A stretch of DNA of 64,000 bases, from contig JAFCMP010000083.1 of NCBI GenBank assembly GCA_017506865.1, positions 248,001 to 312,000 of the forward strand. Reading direction: 5' to 3'. How positions within the stretch are numbered: the first letter of the stretch is position 1; every line of letters begins with the position of its first letter. Source of the stretch: Tribonema minus (taxonomy: Eukaryota > Sar > Xanthophyceae > Tribonematales > Tribonemataceae). Made by a program: the position numbers and the translations under genes. Positions 10,401-24,200 of this stretch are shown piece by piece. The notes beneath the pieces were generated by a model that saw only the letters and a list, made by a program, of their open reading frames with translations, was not told where the DNA came from and did no database searches.

Positions 10401-13400
10401 CGAACTGACACCATATTCCAACAGAATTCTAGTATGATTTCCAGTATAAGCAGCGATGCTTCAGAGTACGCAGTTCTCATGTTGGTCGGCATGTTGGGGT
10501 CTGTTGAGGAGCAGTGCAGCCTCCTGGCAGCACTCGAGGTCAGTGCCTCAGGTTGTTCTGCTGGGTTCAGGCCAAACTGACACTCTACAAAAATGTAAAT
10601 TCAAGTACAAAAAGTGATGCTTCAGAGTATCAACTTGTCATGTTAGGTGGGGTATGTAGGGGCTTGTTGAGGAGCTGTGCAGCCTGCTGGCGGGACTCAA
10701 GGTCAGTTGCTCTGCTGGGTTCAAGATGAACTCATACTATTGTTCAATTGAAATTCTAAGTACTTTTTATTAATTCTCGCTCAGGGCGCGAAAAAGCCCA
10801 GATGATTGGCTTCTACTACTTCTAGTACTTCGAAGTACTTCTGTGATTTCCAGTACAAATAGTGCTTCAGAGTACGCAGTTCTCACGCTGGGTCCGTATG
10901 TTGGGGTCTGTTGAGGAGCTGTGCAGTCTGCTGACAGGACTCAAGGTCAGTGCTTTGGGCACTGATTCTGCTGGATTCAAGCAGTACTGACAGTTTTATT
11001 TTGATTGAAGTTCAACTGTTTCAATAGACTCCAGTCTTGATTGTATGCTTCAGAATGCACACTACGCACGTTGGACATCTGACATTTTCATTTGATCGGG
11101 ATTGCAGTACGAATAGTGACATTTCAGTGCACATGTACACACTTCGCATGTTGACAATGCAGGGGCTTGATGATAAGGAGCCCCCCAGCTTGCTGGCTAG
11201 ACTCAACAGCAGTGCTCCTAGGGTCTCGTGTCAGTGCTAAGTGGTTGCCCGCAGCTCATTGACAAGTGTCAGTCAGCTCCCAGCGGCTGCCCGAGTCAGC
11301 TGATGAAACACACACCTGAAGGTACTGCAATAATTGCTCTGTAGCGCTCCTTTCATTCATCGTGTACATCTGAGACATAAGCACACGTGCACTCCGTCTA
11401 TGCCCCCATGCAGGCGGTGGAGGCGACCGCAGCGGAGGCCGGCAGCAAGGAGCGCGAGCCATTTTAAGTTTACCATGACATCAGACTGTTACCGCTTTGC
11501 ATCGCAATTGCCTGAGACGCAGCAAGACGGCTCTGCCCTATGCACATCACGTGATATTTGTCAGTATGACACATTGTGCGCTCATCCCGTGTCGCCATGT
11601 CAGGCGGTGGAGGCGACCGCAGCGGAGGCCGGCAGCAAGGAGCGCGAGCTCACAGAGCTGCTCGTCAACGAGCTGCTGAAGCACCAAGGTGAGGCGGCGT
11701 TGCGCATTGCAGCTGAGGCATGCCTCGACCGTGAGCATGCTCAACACCTGAACTGCCTGACGCCAGATGCAGCAGTAGTGCTCTTGGACGTTGATCTGCC
11801 GCCGCCTTGAGACCTGCAAGCGGGTTTGAGCGGGAAGCACTGCCATGCGGTAATGAAGTGGCAGGTGTGAACCTGCACTTGTTGACTTGCATACACCTTC
11901 GAGAGTCTGCAAGCATGCTTTCACTCCACCCCCCGCAACTCTGCCACTTGAAGTTCGACACCCCGCCTGCGTGACCCCCTCAGGACGGCTGGTGGACCAG
12001 ATCCACGCCATGGACAAGGACCGCAACGGCTGCATCGACGTGGATGAGCTGCGCACGATGGTTGCCTCGCTGGAGCTCGGGCTGAGCGATGATGAGGTAA
12101 GACAAGTAGGGCTGCGGCTAGGGTTTGGGGGGCGAAGCGAGGGCAGGTGCTGGGGCGTAGCGAACCCCTCGCTCGTGCTCAGCAAAGACAAGTTAAGAAA
12201 TTAAGTAGGGCTTAGGGGTGAGTTTAAAGTCAGGAATAGGGGGTTGTTGGGCGTGGGCTCAGGGCTAGGGGTTGTTGCATGGGTGAGCGCTGGGCTCCAG
12301 GCACATCACGAATGCGGCGCATGTTTGGCATTTCAGCACCTTTGTATTCACCACCAGCTCCAGCATGATGCGTGCACACGCACTCCAGAGCGCATGTGTT
12401 GTGAGCCCTGCCCAGAACCTGTCCACACCCACCGGAGGGCTAGCAGACCCCCTTGACTGGAGTTCTGCGCCTAACCCTAAACCTAACCCTAACCCTAACC
12501 CTAACCCTAACTCTAGTCATGACGGCAGTGTTTCGGTTCCTTGCTGGTCATGGCGCCACTGCGTTGATCATGCCGCCAGGGTTCATGACGTCCTTGCGTC
12601 TTTGACCGCTGTCTCGTACTCGGCGCAGATGGACTTCCTGCTCAAGAGCCTCGACACCGACGGCTCCGGCACCATGAGCTTTGAGCAGCTGCTCGCGCGC
12701 TTCCAGGTCGCCGCCAGAGCGCTGCGGCACCGCGAGTCGCCCACCACGGGCAAGGTGCGCACACGTCTGGATCGTTCCTGATGCTCATCAGTCGTGTGAG
12801 TCGTCACATGGCAGGACTGTTGCGGGGGCAATCGAGTACCTCTCAGGCGTTGAGACCCCCATCTGAGTGTTTGGCATGGCTGCTGCCGCACGGCATAGTG
12901 AAGGAGCCCTGGCGTGCCCTGACCGAACTTTGATCCCGCTGCAGCATCATGGAGCCTTGCGGAACGCTGATTACACCAGCTTTGACGTCCTCACGACTCG
13001 TCCCCTCGCCCTCTCCCCCCCTCCCATCCCCCCCAGCAGGCACCGCGAAACTCAATGGGGGGGGGCTTTCCACAGACGGCCACCGCGCTGCTGGCGGGCG
13101 TCGAGAAGGAGACCAGCCCGTGGCTCTACTACGCGCTCAGCGACAAGGAGAAGCGCGAGCTGTTTGACGTGCTGCGCATGCTCGGCGTCATGTTCGTGCC
13201 CCTGGGTGAGTCTTAGGAGACTCAGAGTCGCCACGTCGTGCGAACGAGTCAGAGTTGGAGTGACGTGCTGTGTGTGTCCGGGGGCGGCGTGTTCATGCCG
13301 CCGAGTGAATGAGTGAGTCGCACACACGCTCCAGATTTGGAGTCGCCACATTGTGTTGTATGGGTAGAGTAGACTCAGAGTTGCCGCAGCGTGCGACGAG

Positions 13401-16400
13401 TCAACTGGAAACGGCATCGGGGCGAGGGCCTCCAGGGCTGGCCGTGTTTCTAGTGGATGCGCAGTGCATCGGTAAGGTGTGTTGTGGACTTGTCCTGTTG
13501 AATGTCAATCATATCAGACGTCTCCTGCTGGCTGTGTCAGCACCCGCAAGGCGTGCTTGCCTGCACCTCCCCGGCCCGCTGAGCATTGCTCACGCATTCG
13601 TGTACAGATCAGTGGCTCGATGTCAGCATGCATGCCTGCCGCGCGCCAGCTGCGGCAAGCTAGGCAATACACGCCACCATTCAAGCACTGTCACAGCACC
13701 TGAATGGCGTCAATGCCGCCGCATCCGCTGCAGGCGACGGCGGGGTCGACCACGCAGACGAAGCACTATCGCCGCCGCCGCTCGCGCGTGCCCCCTCCCC
13801 CTCCAGCCTCCTCCTCATCATGGGCCTCGAGGGCGAGGACCTGCGCGACGTGGTGCTGCGGCGCTACGTCGGCACGCCCGACCTCTGGCACTCGCGCCTC
13901 GTCAAGTACTTCGACGCGCAGCCGCCGAGGTGAGAGAGAGCCCGCGACAGAAAGCGCTTCACGCTTGAAGTACTTCTGAGCTGAGCACTGCCCAGCGGCA
14001 TCCTTGAGCGCGCGAGGGCACGGTACACGTCCGCCCGAACGATCTGCTCCCTGCGAGAAGACTGTCGCGTGGAGGGCTGCCTCCACGGGCCAGCGCTGTG
14101 GCGTCCACTTGCCGCATGTCGCTGCCTGGGATGGGCGGCCACGAAGCGCGCACGCCAGTATTCAAGCGCTGCTGTGTGCTCAGTCATGACCGTGCTCAGA
14201 AGTCACAGCATCGAGCGTCTGCATTGCGTTTTGAAGCCGGCCCTCGGCACCATCACCGCACGTGGCTCCATCGTTTCGGCCCGAGGGGCCTCAGAGCGCG
14301 CCTCTCGCGCCCCCCAATTGCGCAGCATCGCAACTGGCAGGCGCGGTGCCGGAGCGGTGCGCACTCAGCAGCGCTCAGGGCAAGGGTCCAGTCTCAGACG
14401 AGCGCACGTCTCACGTCATTCTGGTTTTATGCCTAGGGTACAGCGAGACGTGAGCTCCAGCAGCACCTACGCGCGCGGTAGCTGGCCGGGGCTCTCAAGG
14501 TTGCCCCCGCTGACCGCTGCGCCTCTGCGTTGGCACCTGTGAGTGTGCTGCAGCAGCAGTAGGCATCACCGGTGGGCGCTCAGCGTCGTGCTGAGCGTCA
14601 CTGCCTGTCACCACTCCACCTTACCCCCCCCCCCCCCCCAACTCTCGCCCTGACAGTACGATTGTACCTTCAAGTACGACTCCGCAGCAGCAGCAGCAGC
14701 AGCAGCCCTGGAGTCCTTCTCGCTGGGTGCAGTTCTGTCGGCTCAGCCTCGCCACTCAGTCTGCCTGATGCTGCGCCGTCCCGCGTACGGGCGCGCACTT
14801 CTGCAACACCAGGCGCTATGTAACGGTGTGCCTGTTGCTGCGCAGTCCCTCGCACGCGCACGCGCTTCCGCGACAGCAGGCGTTATGAAACGGTGTGCGG
14901 TTCATGTGCTGAGCGCTGCTGCCTGCCGCCCCCCCCCCGCCCCCCCCCGCAGCCTGCGGCGCTGCGAGGAGCTCCTGTGGCACCTGCGCTCGTGCCACAA
15001 GTAGTAGTAGCAGTACTACTAGGAATAGTAGTAGACGCTATGAAACAGTACGCGCTTCGTGTGCTGAGCGCTGCTGCCTGTCATCCGCAGCCTGCGGCGC
15101 TGCGAGGAGCTCCCGTGGCACCTGCGCTCGTGCCACAAGTGGCAGGCGCTCAAGGGCACGCTCGCGGACCTGCGCACGTTCGAGCTCATGTGGGGGCGCC
15201 GCCAGCTGCGGCGCGAGCTGTGCGCGTACTGGCGCCTGCTGACGGAGGGCCCGCTGTACGTGAGCGCGGAGGCGGAGGCCGCTGACGCCGACCGCGAGGC
15301 GCTGCGCCTGCTCAGCCTCATGATGCGGGTGAGCGCTGCGCACAATAGCTGAATCAATCATCATGATCGTAGCCATACTACCTCAAAGAACAGAATGTAG
15401 AAGTAAGGAAGTATGTATACATGTATATGTGTGTGCGTATTGGTGTACACTTGCCATTTACTCGTGACCGCGAGGCGCTGCGCTTGCTCAGCCTCATGAT
15501 GCGGGTGAGCGTTGTGGCCATACCATACTGACTACGTGTGCGTGTGTATGTGTGTGGGCGGGGGGGTGTTTGTGTGGGTGGGTGTGTACTTATATAGTAG
15601 GTACCAGATATCATGACTACGAGGCGCTGCGCCTGCTCAGCCTCATGATGCGGGCGAGTGTAGAGCGCAGTCATCCCTTCATTGCGACTGTACCGCATCT
15701 ATGTTGTACGGTATTCATACTGATGTAGGTGTGTGCTTTGAACACCACCTATCCCTTGATGCGCAGTGTATGCTGATTCATTATCCACAGCTGCCGCAGT
15801 CCAGCGCGCATCGGCGGCCAGACAGTGCGCGGCGCAAATATCATCGCGCTTGAGACAAAAATAGAGTTACTCATGGCGAACTGCTCACTCCTGCTGGACG
15901 CGCTGCTCGATATCTGCATTTGACCGCACTGATGCTACCCGTATGACCCTGTCCCTGACGATGATCGCGCACAGGAGTCCAGCGCGCACGGCGGCGGCGG
16001 CGGCGGCCAGACGATGCGCGCCGCCGACATCATCGCATGTGACTGACATAGAGACAAAACTAGCTCTACTTGTAGCGCACTGATCTCTGCTGCTCGAGGT
16101 ACGAATACACCGGATGCAGCCCGCGTGTGACTGTACGTATATCACCTGACCATCAACATAAATGTTGGCGTTGCATGGTGCATGCTGACTGGTTAACCAC
16201 AGGAGTCAAGCACGCACGGCGTCGGCGGCGGCGGCGGCCAGACGGTGCGCGCCGCGGACATCATCGCGCTCGAGACAAAAGTAGCATCCCTCGTAGCGCA
16301 CTACTCACTGCCGTCGAAGGCGCAACCTTACTGCTCAAAACCTGCGTGCGGCCGCACTGATGCTACTCGTCACTGATTGATCACGTGCAGGAGTCCAGCG

Positions 16401-19400
16401 CGCACGGCGGCGGCGTGGGCGGCCAGACGGTGCGCGCCGCCGACATCATTGCGCGCGGCCACAAGCTGGCCATGGACGGCAAGGTGGCGCCCTTCGACCT
16501 CGTCTTTGAGTACAACCGCGCGGTGGAGGCGTGGCAGGTGCGTGTGGGGCAGCGCTCGGCAACGGTGCGCACGTCCTTGCGCAGCGCGCGTGTCGGCCCG
16601 GGGGCGGTGTCGCGATGCGCAGCGCTCGCAATGGCGGAAGCGCCGCCTCAGAGGGTCGGGCAGGCAGCACGCGTGGCCACCAGCTGCGCCACTCAAAACG
16701 CAATTCACGTCCAGCTGAGTATGTTGTCTGAAAGTTGCATCTTACGACTTCTTCCCGCAGGGCGAGGTGCGGCCGACGGTCCTGCGCCTGGGCGGCATGA
16801 TAGGGACGATCGCGGAGTTCATGCGCGGCATGAGCGCGCTGCTGCAGCGCCAGTACACCAGCCCACCGTTCCTGCACTCGCCGTTTGACTTCCGCCAGCT
16901 GACGGGGCTCGGCGTGCCGCAGGTACGTGCTTCATCTGCTGATTGGTTGACGTCAAATGGTCGTCGACACAAAATTGTGAGTGACATGGAAGTATACAAC
17001 TTCCAAGTCTCCAATGTGAGTCTGTAGGTGCGATGAACATATACTGAATCTCGTATCGCTGCATACTTTTGTGGCTGTGAGTGTAAAGGCGTCGTGCGGC
17101 ACTGATGACGTCCTTCACCGCTGTTTAGCTCGTCTTTGCGTGGTCTGTCAGCTTGCAGGGCTGCGCATGCTGCTCATGCACGCTGCCAATTGATGCAACT
17201 CTCACGAGCTTGTACTCGGCGACGTATGCAGCGGCATGTTGCTGCAGCATCGCCTGCTTGTGTGCTAGCTAAAGTGCATGCCTTCCTTGTACACATCACT
17301 TCAGCCTCGCTTGACATGCACTGGTCTACCCTTCAGGACATTGTCGCGAGCACCAGCTCTGCTGCCGCGGAGAGCACCGGCAGCGGCGGCAGCGACGCGA
17401 GCGTCGACCGCGGCGGCAGCAGCGTCGGCGACGAGCACGGTTCCAAGAACGGAAGAACAGCGCTGGTGGCGCTGCAGAGCGTTCCCAAGGAGCAGCGCAA
17501 CCGATACCACACCGCACCATTTTACTACTTTGAGCGCTGGCTGTGGGTGAGTGATTTGAAGTTGCTTGCGGGCCGGGCGTTGGACTTGACAGCAGCACTT
17601 TTTCAAGGGGGGGGGAGGGGGGGGGGCTGCAGCTTCCACTGTTCAAGCATTCTGTAAGACGAGGAAGATGGCGGCACAGAAGCATGTTGCCAACACCCCA
17701 CGTATCGGCAAGTCAGTATTGCCAAAATGAGTGTAGCCAGAGCAGTCTGCCAGCACATGCTACATCGCATGGATCAGACTCCTTTCTTGGGGTGCCAGTG
17801 ATGCCGGCGCATCATCAACCCCACTAGGCTCCAGGAGACAAACAGATATCGCACCGCGCGCGCTGCATCAAGGCCTGCGGCATGCCCAGATCTCAGGCTG
17901 AATGAGACAACTTGTGCCGCTCCGGCTCCCGGCGCCGATCCGCCTCAAACCGACTCAAACCCTAACCCTAACCCTACGCGCACGGCCGCACGAGTGCCAA
18001 TCAGTCTGCCTCATACCCCCGCTGCGACCTGCTCCGCACATGCGCGGCGAGAGCACTGCTACATGCAGCGCGGCACGCGGACTCTGGCCTTTCAGCACCA
18101 GCACTGCCGCCGCCGCTGCGCCGCCCCTGCACAGGTGCAATTTCCGTGGATGGTCCTGGCCAACGCGACCGCGATCGTGGGGGGCGGTGCGGAAACCGCG
18201 GCAGCGCCTGAAACGGAGGCGCCCATCGGCAGCTCAGCCACGACGGCGGAGCTGCTGCTGCCGAGCAGCGGCGCCGCTGGCGCAGCGGCGGCGGCGGCGG
18301 CGGCGCAGGGGGGCGCCAGGGGCGACCGGCGGTACTGGCAGGTCAAGAAGATCGACCCCGGGCGGGGGGCAAACGCGATGAGCGCGGCGCAGCTGAGGGC
18401 GCACGTCAAGGTAGGCATCTGTGTCGTGCGCGCCCTTGCCTGCGGCAGAATGGCGCTGCTGCGCTGTCGTCGGCACAGCGTACGGGACGCCGCTTCTTTG
18501 CTGTACTGAAACACCGCCACTCATCCTTCACTCTACGCATGCCACAGTGCTCATCTGAAGCCCCCCCCCCCCCCCCCCCCTCCCCTGTCCCTCGCAGGCC
18601 GCCATGATACCGCACTCGGGCCGCGCCCCCTGGGCTCCGCGAGCTGCACCAACCTGCTCGCCGCCACCTGCCGCGCGCTGCCGCCGAGCGCGCTGTCGCC
18701 GGCGTCGCCGCGGCTCTCGCGCTCCGCGCTGCTGCCGCCGCCGGGCGGCGGCGGCGGCGGCGGCGGCGCGCGGCACGCGGGCACGCTGATCGACGAGGAC
18801 GCGGCGACGGAGTGCGGCGGTGCCAGCGTCGACTCGCACTTGCAGGTATGTATGGAGAGCGGGCCTGAGCGCTGAGGGTGACCTCATCACGCAGTGCACT
18901 GTGAAACACGCATAGGGGCTGGAACAGCCCTGTGCACAGTGGCGCCTGTCGCCGCTGCTGCCGACGGTGATGCCGTCAGCGCCGGCCGCAGACGCCAGCA
19001 TGCTGCAGCCGCGCAGTGCTTTCGACACCTCTCAGAGGCACGCTGACTTCGTGCCGCTGCCGTCGGACATTTCACGCTTTGCACATGTCTGCCACTAATC
19101 CGACACTGCCAACGCCATGAGATGATGCGCGCTCACTGACTGCGTGCCGCGTGCAGGCGCTTGCACACAGCGTCAGCCAGCTGCCGCCGCTGGCGACCGT
19201 CATACAGGCGGCCGCCGCGGAGGCGGCAGGGCTGCCGGCTGCAGCGGAGACACCGAAGCCGGAGGCCGGCGCGCGCGCTCCCGCGTGGGCGCAGGGCGGC
19301 GACGGGCACGCCATCAGCGGCGGCAACGCCACCACGTCCGCCATGGGGGTGCTGGACCCCAATGACGTGAGTGGGGGGATTGATTATTATTGCTCTGTTT

Positions 19401-21228
19401 TCATGGTGGATGTATGAGTGTTGCTGAGGCAGTGCTCGGCGATGATGGTGGACGTGGATGTGCGGGGGTGGGGAGGTGGACCCTCGTCCGGCACATGTGC
19501 GCATGCACCCAGCGGAATCTGCTCTGTCTGGCCGAGCCCTGCCTAACCTATGCCTGCGTTATTGCTTGCTGCGTAGTTTTTGACTCGTTCGCCCAGGCTC
19601 GTATATGGTCTTCTTTTCGGGTTCAGGTCAGCAGAAGGTGACGCCCTTCACAGCAGCGCCGTCATTGCAAGTCGCCGAGATGCGTTGCCTGTGCAGACAG
19701 TCGCGCGGTGGCGGTGCAGATGATGACAGTTGCGGCGACGTACGCCCGTCTAGCCCTAGTCCTGACCTGGCCAGCGGGTGCCTAAGCGCCACTGCATGCA
19801 CGCAAGCCCCCCCCGCATTCGCCAAGTGCCAAGTGGCGCCGCTGCAACCACAAAACCCAAACCCTGCTCCTGAACCTAAACCGACCACACAAACAAACAA
19901 ATGCACGGAGGGCCTGCACTCAATGCGGTCATCCATTGCCCCCCCGCATCGATTGAATCGCAGACGCTGGCGGTCGCCAAGTGCGCGTGCGCGGTGAGCC
20001 AGCTGCAGTCAGTGCTCAACAGCCTGCATGCGGAGCGTCGGCGCAAGAAGTTGCAAGTCCGGCACCTCCGGCAAGCGGCAAGCCGGTGAGCGCCGTGTCC
20101 GGAGAGCGAGTACGATGTACTTTGCTCAATAGGAGCACGCGTGTTGTACGCTGTTTTATACGGCGTGGTGCAGAACAGAGTATCAGCAGGGAGCCAGTGA
20201 ACGCCGTGTCCCGTGAAGCAGTATGGTGTACTTTGCTCAATAGGAGCACTCGTCACACGGTGCTGGATGCTGTTGCATCTGACATGGTGCAGAAGAGGGT
20301 GTGCGCCCCTCAGGTGTCAGCAAATAAAGTACCCTGCTTACACTTGCTTGACAGGCAGTGACCCTATGGAGCTCTGCAAGATGTGAAGCTGTTGCGCTTG
20401 TGCAGTGCATGAGCTCACAGCGCACCTGCACCCTCAGTTGCAAGCGAGACAGTCAGACAGTCAGAGACTCAGAGTGTTGTGAATTGCCTGCTGATGGCGC
20501 CACGTTGAGTGCCCTCTGATGAACTCAGAGCTGCATGCTAGAAGTTGGATGTGTTGGCCGCTGGCTCCAAGAAGTAGTCGACTGCAATTACGGCGCCGAA
20601 AGAAGAAGCATGCACATCAGCACAAAATTCAAAGAAGAAGATGTTCGGTGAACACGTTGGCATGCAACGCAAGCAGTACTGACACTGCTGCACGTGGTGA
20701 CAGGTATGCCAGCGCCGACTCCTGTACAGTGGGCTTTTTTTTTTCACGCCCTAAGCGAGCATGTAAAGCGTACACTTACACACTGCAGATGCCAGCTGAA
20801 CCTGCAGAAGCCCTACCAAACAAATAGCGAATCTCTTGTCCCTTTGCAACCATGCCTACACGGCAGAGTTCAGCACATCTGAGCGAACTGTCGCTACGCC
20901 GCCTTGACCCTGCACAAACTCCCCGGACCGTAGCGACTCCCTTGTCCACAAGAGTCACCTGTCGCCCCCACTGTGCCCATTGCCCTGTACTGGCGCCATC
21001 AGCCACCCCAGCGCTCAGCCTGTCTCTGCTCACATGGCACGCCCATGGATGCCTGTCCAAACCCATCACAGCTCTGTTGATTGTTGTGGAGGCGTGCTGC
21101 ACTTTTTGCAGGTTGTGTGCTCAAAAAAGGCAACTACTCATTGCAGTGTTGACAACAGTTGCGCTGCTCCGCAGAGAGTCAGCGCGCGGCCCTCGCACTC
21201 AAAACTTGAAGTTATGCCCCCCTGTGAC

Positions 21229-21263
<35 letters not shown>

Positions 21264-24200
21264 TGCAGGCGCCAGGACGAGGACGCCTACCTGGTGGCGC
21301 GCACCGCGGCCGGCGAGCGCGTTATCGAGGCGCTCGAGCAGCGCGTGGACCGAGTGGCTGCCGCCGCCGCAGAGGTCAGCCCCCCCGCAGCATCGCTCGC
21401 CCAATGTTTACTACTGTCATTGCCCCTTGCTGCCTCAGCACGTGCGGCCGGCAATGCCCGTGTCAGGCGGCACCGTGGGGACCCTTTGTGGGCTGTGCTT
21501 GCCTTTCGCCAGCCGACCGGTTGCGCTGTGCGGAGGTAGCGAAATCAACCAAGGTGGCAATGAGGGTGGCCGTTGCGGCGCAGTCTACACGCCGTTGAAG
21601 TTGTCTTGGAGTCCACATGCCGTTGCAGTTGACGCAGGGCACGCCTCCGCCTCCGGGGCGGAGCTATGCACGTAATGCGGAACCCGGCGCTGTCCTCGCC
21701 AGGTCTCCTGCAGCACTTGCCCCTGCCTGCGTTGAGCATCGGCATGTAATGCGGCGGCAGTTGCGTAGGCCAGTGGCTGCTGCCGCGCTGCGGTTTCTGA
21801 TGTGTGCCGTGCGCCGTCCTGAACACTGTCCCGCGCGTGCATAGGTGGACGGCCTGGGTGCGTTCTACGACCGCATCATCACCATCTGCGCGAGCAACCC
21901 GCCCAAGGACGAGCCGCACCTGTCCGCGCTGGAGGAGCAGGTGAGGTCAGGTCGGGGTTTGTGGTTAGCCGAGCGCCGCCGCTGGCGCTCTGCGCACTTT
22001 CGCGCTGCCGCTTCTTCAGGCGAGAGTAATGCTAGCCGCTGCGCAGGGCGCAGCTGAACGGCCACATCACTGCTCAGACCAGGACTTAGGGCTGACTCTG
22101 ATGCACCCTGCCACTAGGGCCGAGTCCGCTGTAGGCAACCACCACGGCTTTGTGCGCTGATGCCCTATGCAGCTTCAGATTGGTTGCGACATCGTACGTG
22201 TCGCAGCTTGCTCGATTCAACTATTATTCAAACAGGTCGATATTCACATCGCGTATGGTGGCTTTCACACGTGCGCTGAAGGCGGTGTCTACACAAGCGC
22301 ATCGATTGCTGCGAGATGCTGCCGGCCGCTGTTGTCTGTGACGAGCGGGACGCTGCATTTGAGCAGTGGCAGTGCCCTCCCTCCCCACAGGTACTCCCCC
22401 TGTGCGCCAAAATCTGAGCTCGTTGTCGGCATTTTCAAAAGCTGTCTGGCTGCGGACACCACAATTCTTTTTTTACTAGTGGCAAGGTTGACCTTGTGCT
22501 AAAGGGCCTCCCAGTCATCGTCGTCTCGACGGTCACGATTTTGATGGCGAAATCAGCCCACACTTATCTCTTACAGTCATGCCAGCTGGATGCCTCGGTC
22601 CTGTCTATGTTCCATCCCCCCCCCCCCACACACACCCTTCACCCCCCTGCAACACTTGACACCGCCCCCCCCCCCCCCCCCACCCCCGCCGACCCCCCTT
22701 CAGGTGAAGCTCGCAGGGCAGCAGGCGCAGGACCTGGTGGCGCGCACCCAGGTGCTGCTAGGCGAGACGGAGGACATTGAGAGGGGCGGCATCCGGCAGC
22801 TGCGCGCACACCTCGCGCACACGCGCGACGTGCGCCAGCGCGTGCGCGCCAAGGCCGAGGACCTCCGCGCGCAGCTCAAGTGCGTGAGCGCTGCCTCATA
22901 GACATTAATGCGTACATGTGTAGGTATGCTACGATGTGCACAGAGCGTCCCTGATGCTTCTAACGCGTGGCCGGCAATGGCGGGCGCGTGGTGTTTGCGT
23001 CGTCACCACGCGCACGAAAGGCTGACAATACATCGAGAGCATGTTGAGTACATGTGTGTAGCACCAAGGGGTGCGTGAGTGCGCGCTAGCGTGCGCCTTC
23101 ACATCAAGTAGTAGAAGCAGCAACGGCGCCTGCACGCATATGCACCACGCAGAGCGTACTGCCGACTGGAGGAGCCGTGATGGTGACATGAAATACGATG
23201 CCCATACTGTATGACTTTAAGGTGCACTGCATGATACGTGATGAAACTTTGCAGTGCTATACTTTGAAGTACATGACACCGTCTGACAACCGAACTCCTG
23301 CGTGGACCCCAGCCTCTTGACACCACACTTGCTGTGCTCTCTTCCCTAGGGTAACCACTTCCTAACCCTCAGCTGGACCCCCCCCTCCCGCTTTGCCGCC
23401 GCATGTCAGGGCGCTGCGACTGGCAGACCGTAGAGCCGGTGGGCTGGGGGTGGCGCAGGCCAACCCTGACGCGAGCACTGGCAGCAACCCCTGGCCGCTC
23501 AGGTCAGTCATTTCTGCCTCGCCTTTTTTGACACGTGAGCGCTATCGCAAGAGGTAGGTTAGCGTACAGGTGAGGGAGGGGGGGGGGGGGGGGGGCATTT
23601 GAACTCTCGCTGTTGACACGCTAGCGCCGTGGCGAGGGTCAGAGGCAGCGAGGTGAGGCATAGGGTGTGAGGAGAGTGTCAATTGTGATGAGGCAGTCGG
23701 CTCCCAGAGTGGCGAAGGGCACCAATCCGGAGTAAGCATACTTGCTCTACTGCTAGTCTGCACATTAAAGCATGAAGAGAAGTTGAAGCAAGTGCTGCTT
23801 GAACTGCATTCCTTGGGCTCCATCAAGCGGTGCCGGGGTGTGTGTGTGTGTGTGTGGGGGGGGGGGGGGGCAGGGGCTATCCACGGCAGTTTCTGGGTGT
23901 CCCTAGCAAATTTGCAAACCAGCAGCGCTGTTACAAAGACTCGTCACGCTGTTTTGGTCAGCCTGCCCCAATGATATACTTCAAAGCACAGCCTGAGTAC
24001 GCACTGAGCTCACAAAACCGCCCCTCCATTCCCTTCCGCCAGCGCCACCGGCCCGAACCGCAGCACCGTCGTGCGCCGCACCACCCAGGCCGCCTCCACG
24101 CTCCCCTTCGCCGCCAAGCGCGCCGCCGCCGCCGCCGCCGACGCTGCCGCTGCCGCCGCCTCTGCCGCCGAGGCCCCGCCAACGCCCGGCGGGGGGGGGC

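Noticed and set aside
10320-16450. Ghost copies as extra functional exons
   Set aside because: Most copies lack one of the two splice sites, break frame or run into stops; the real copy alone continues into a full exon. RNA could still change this for single sites.
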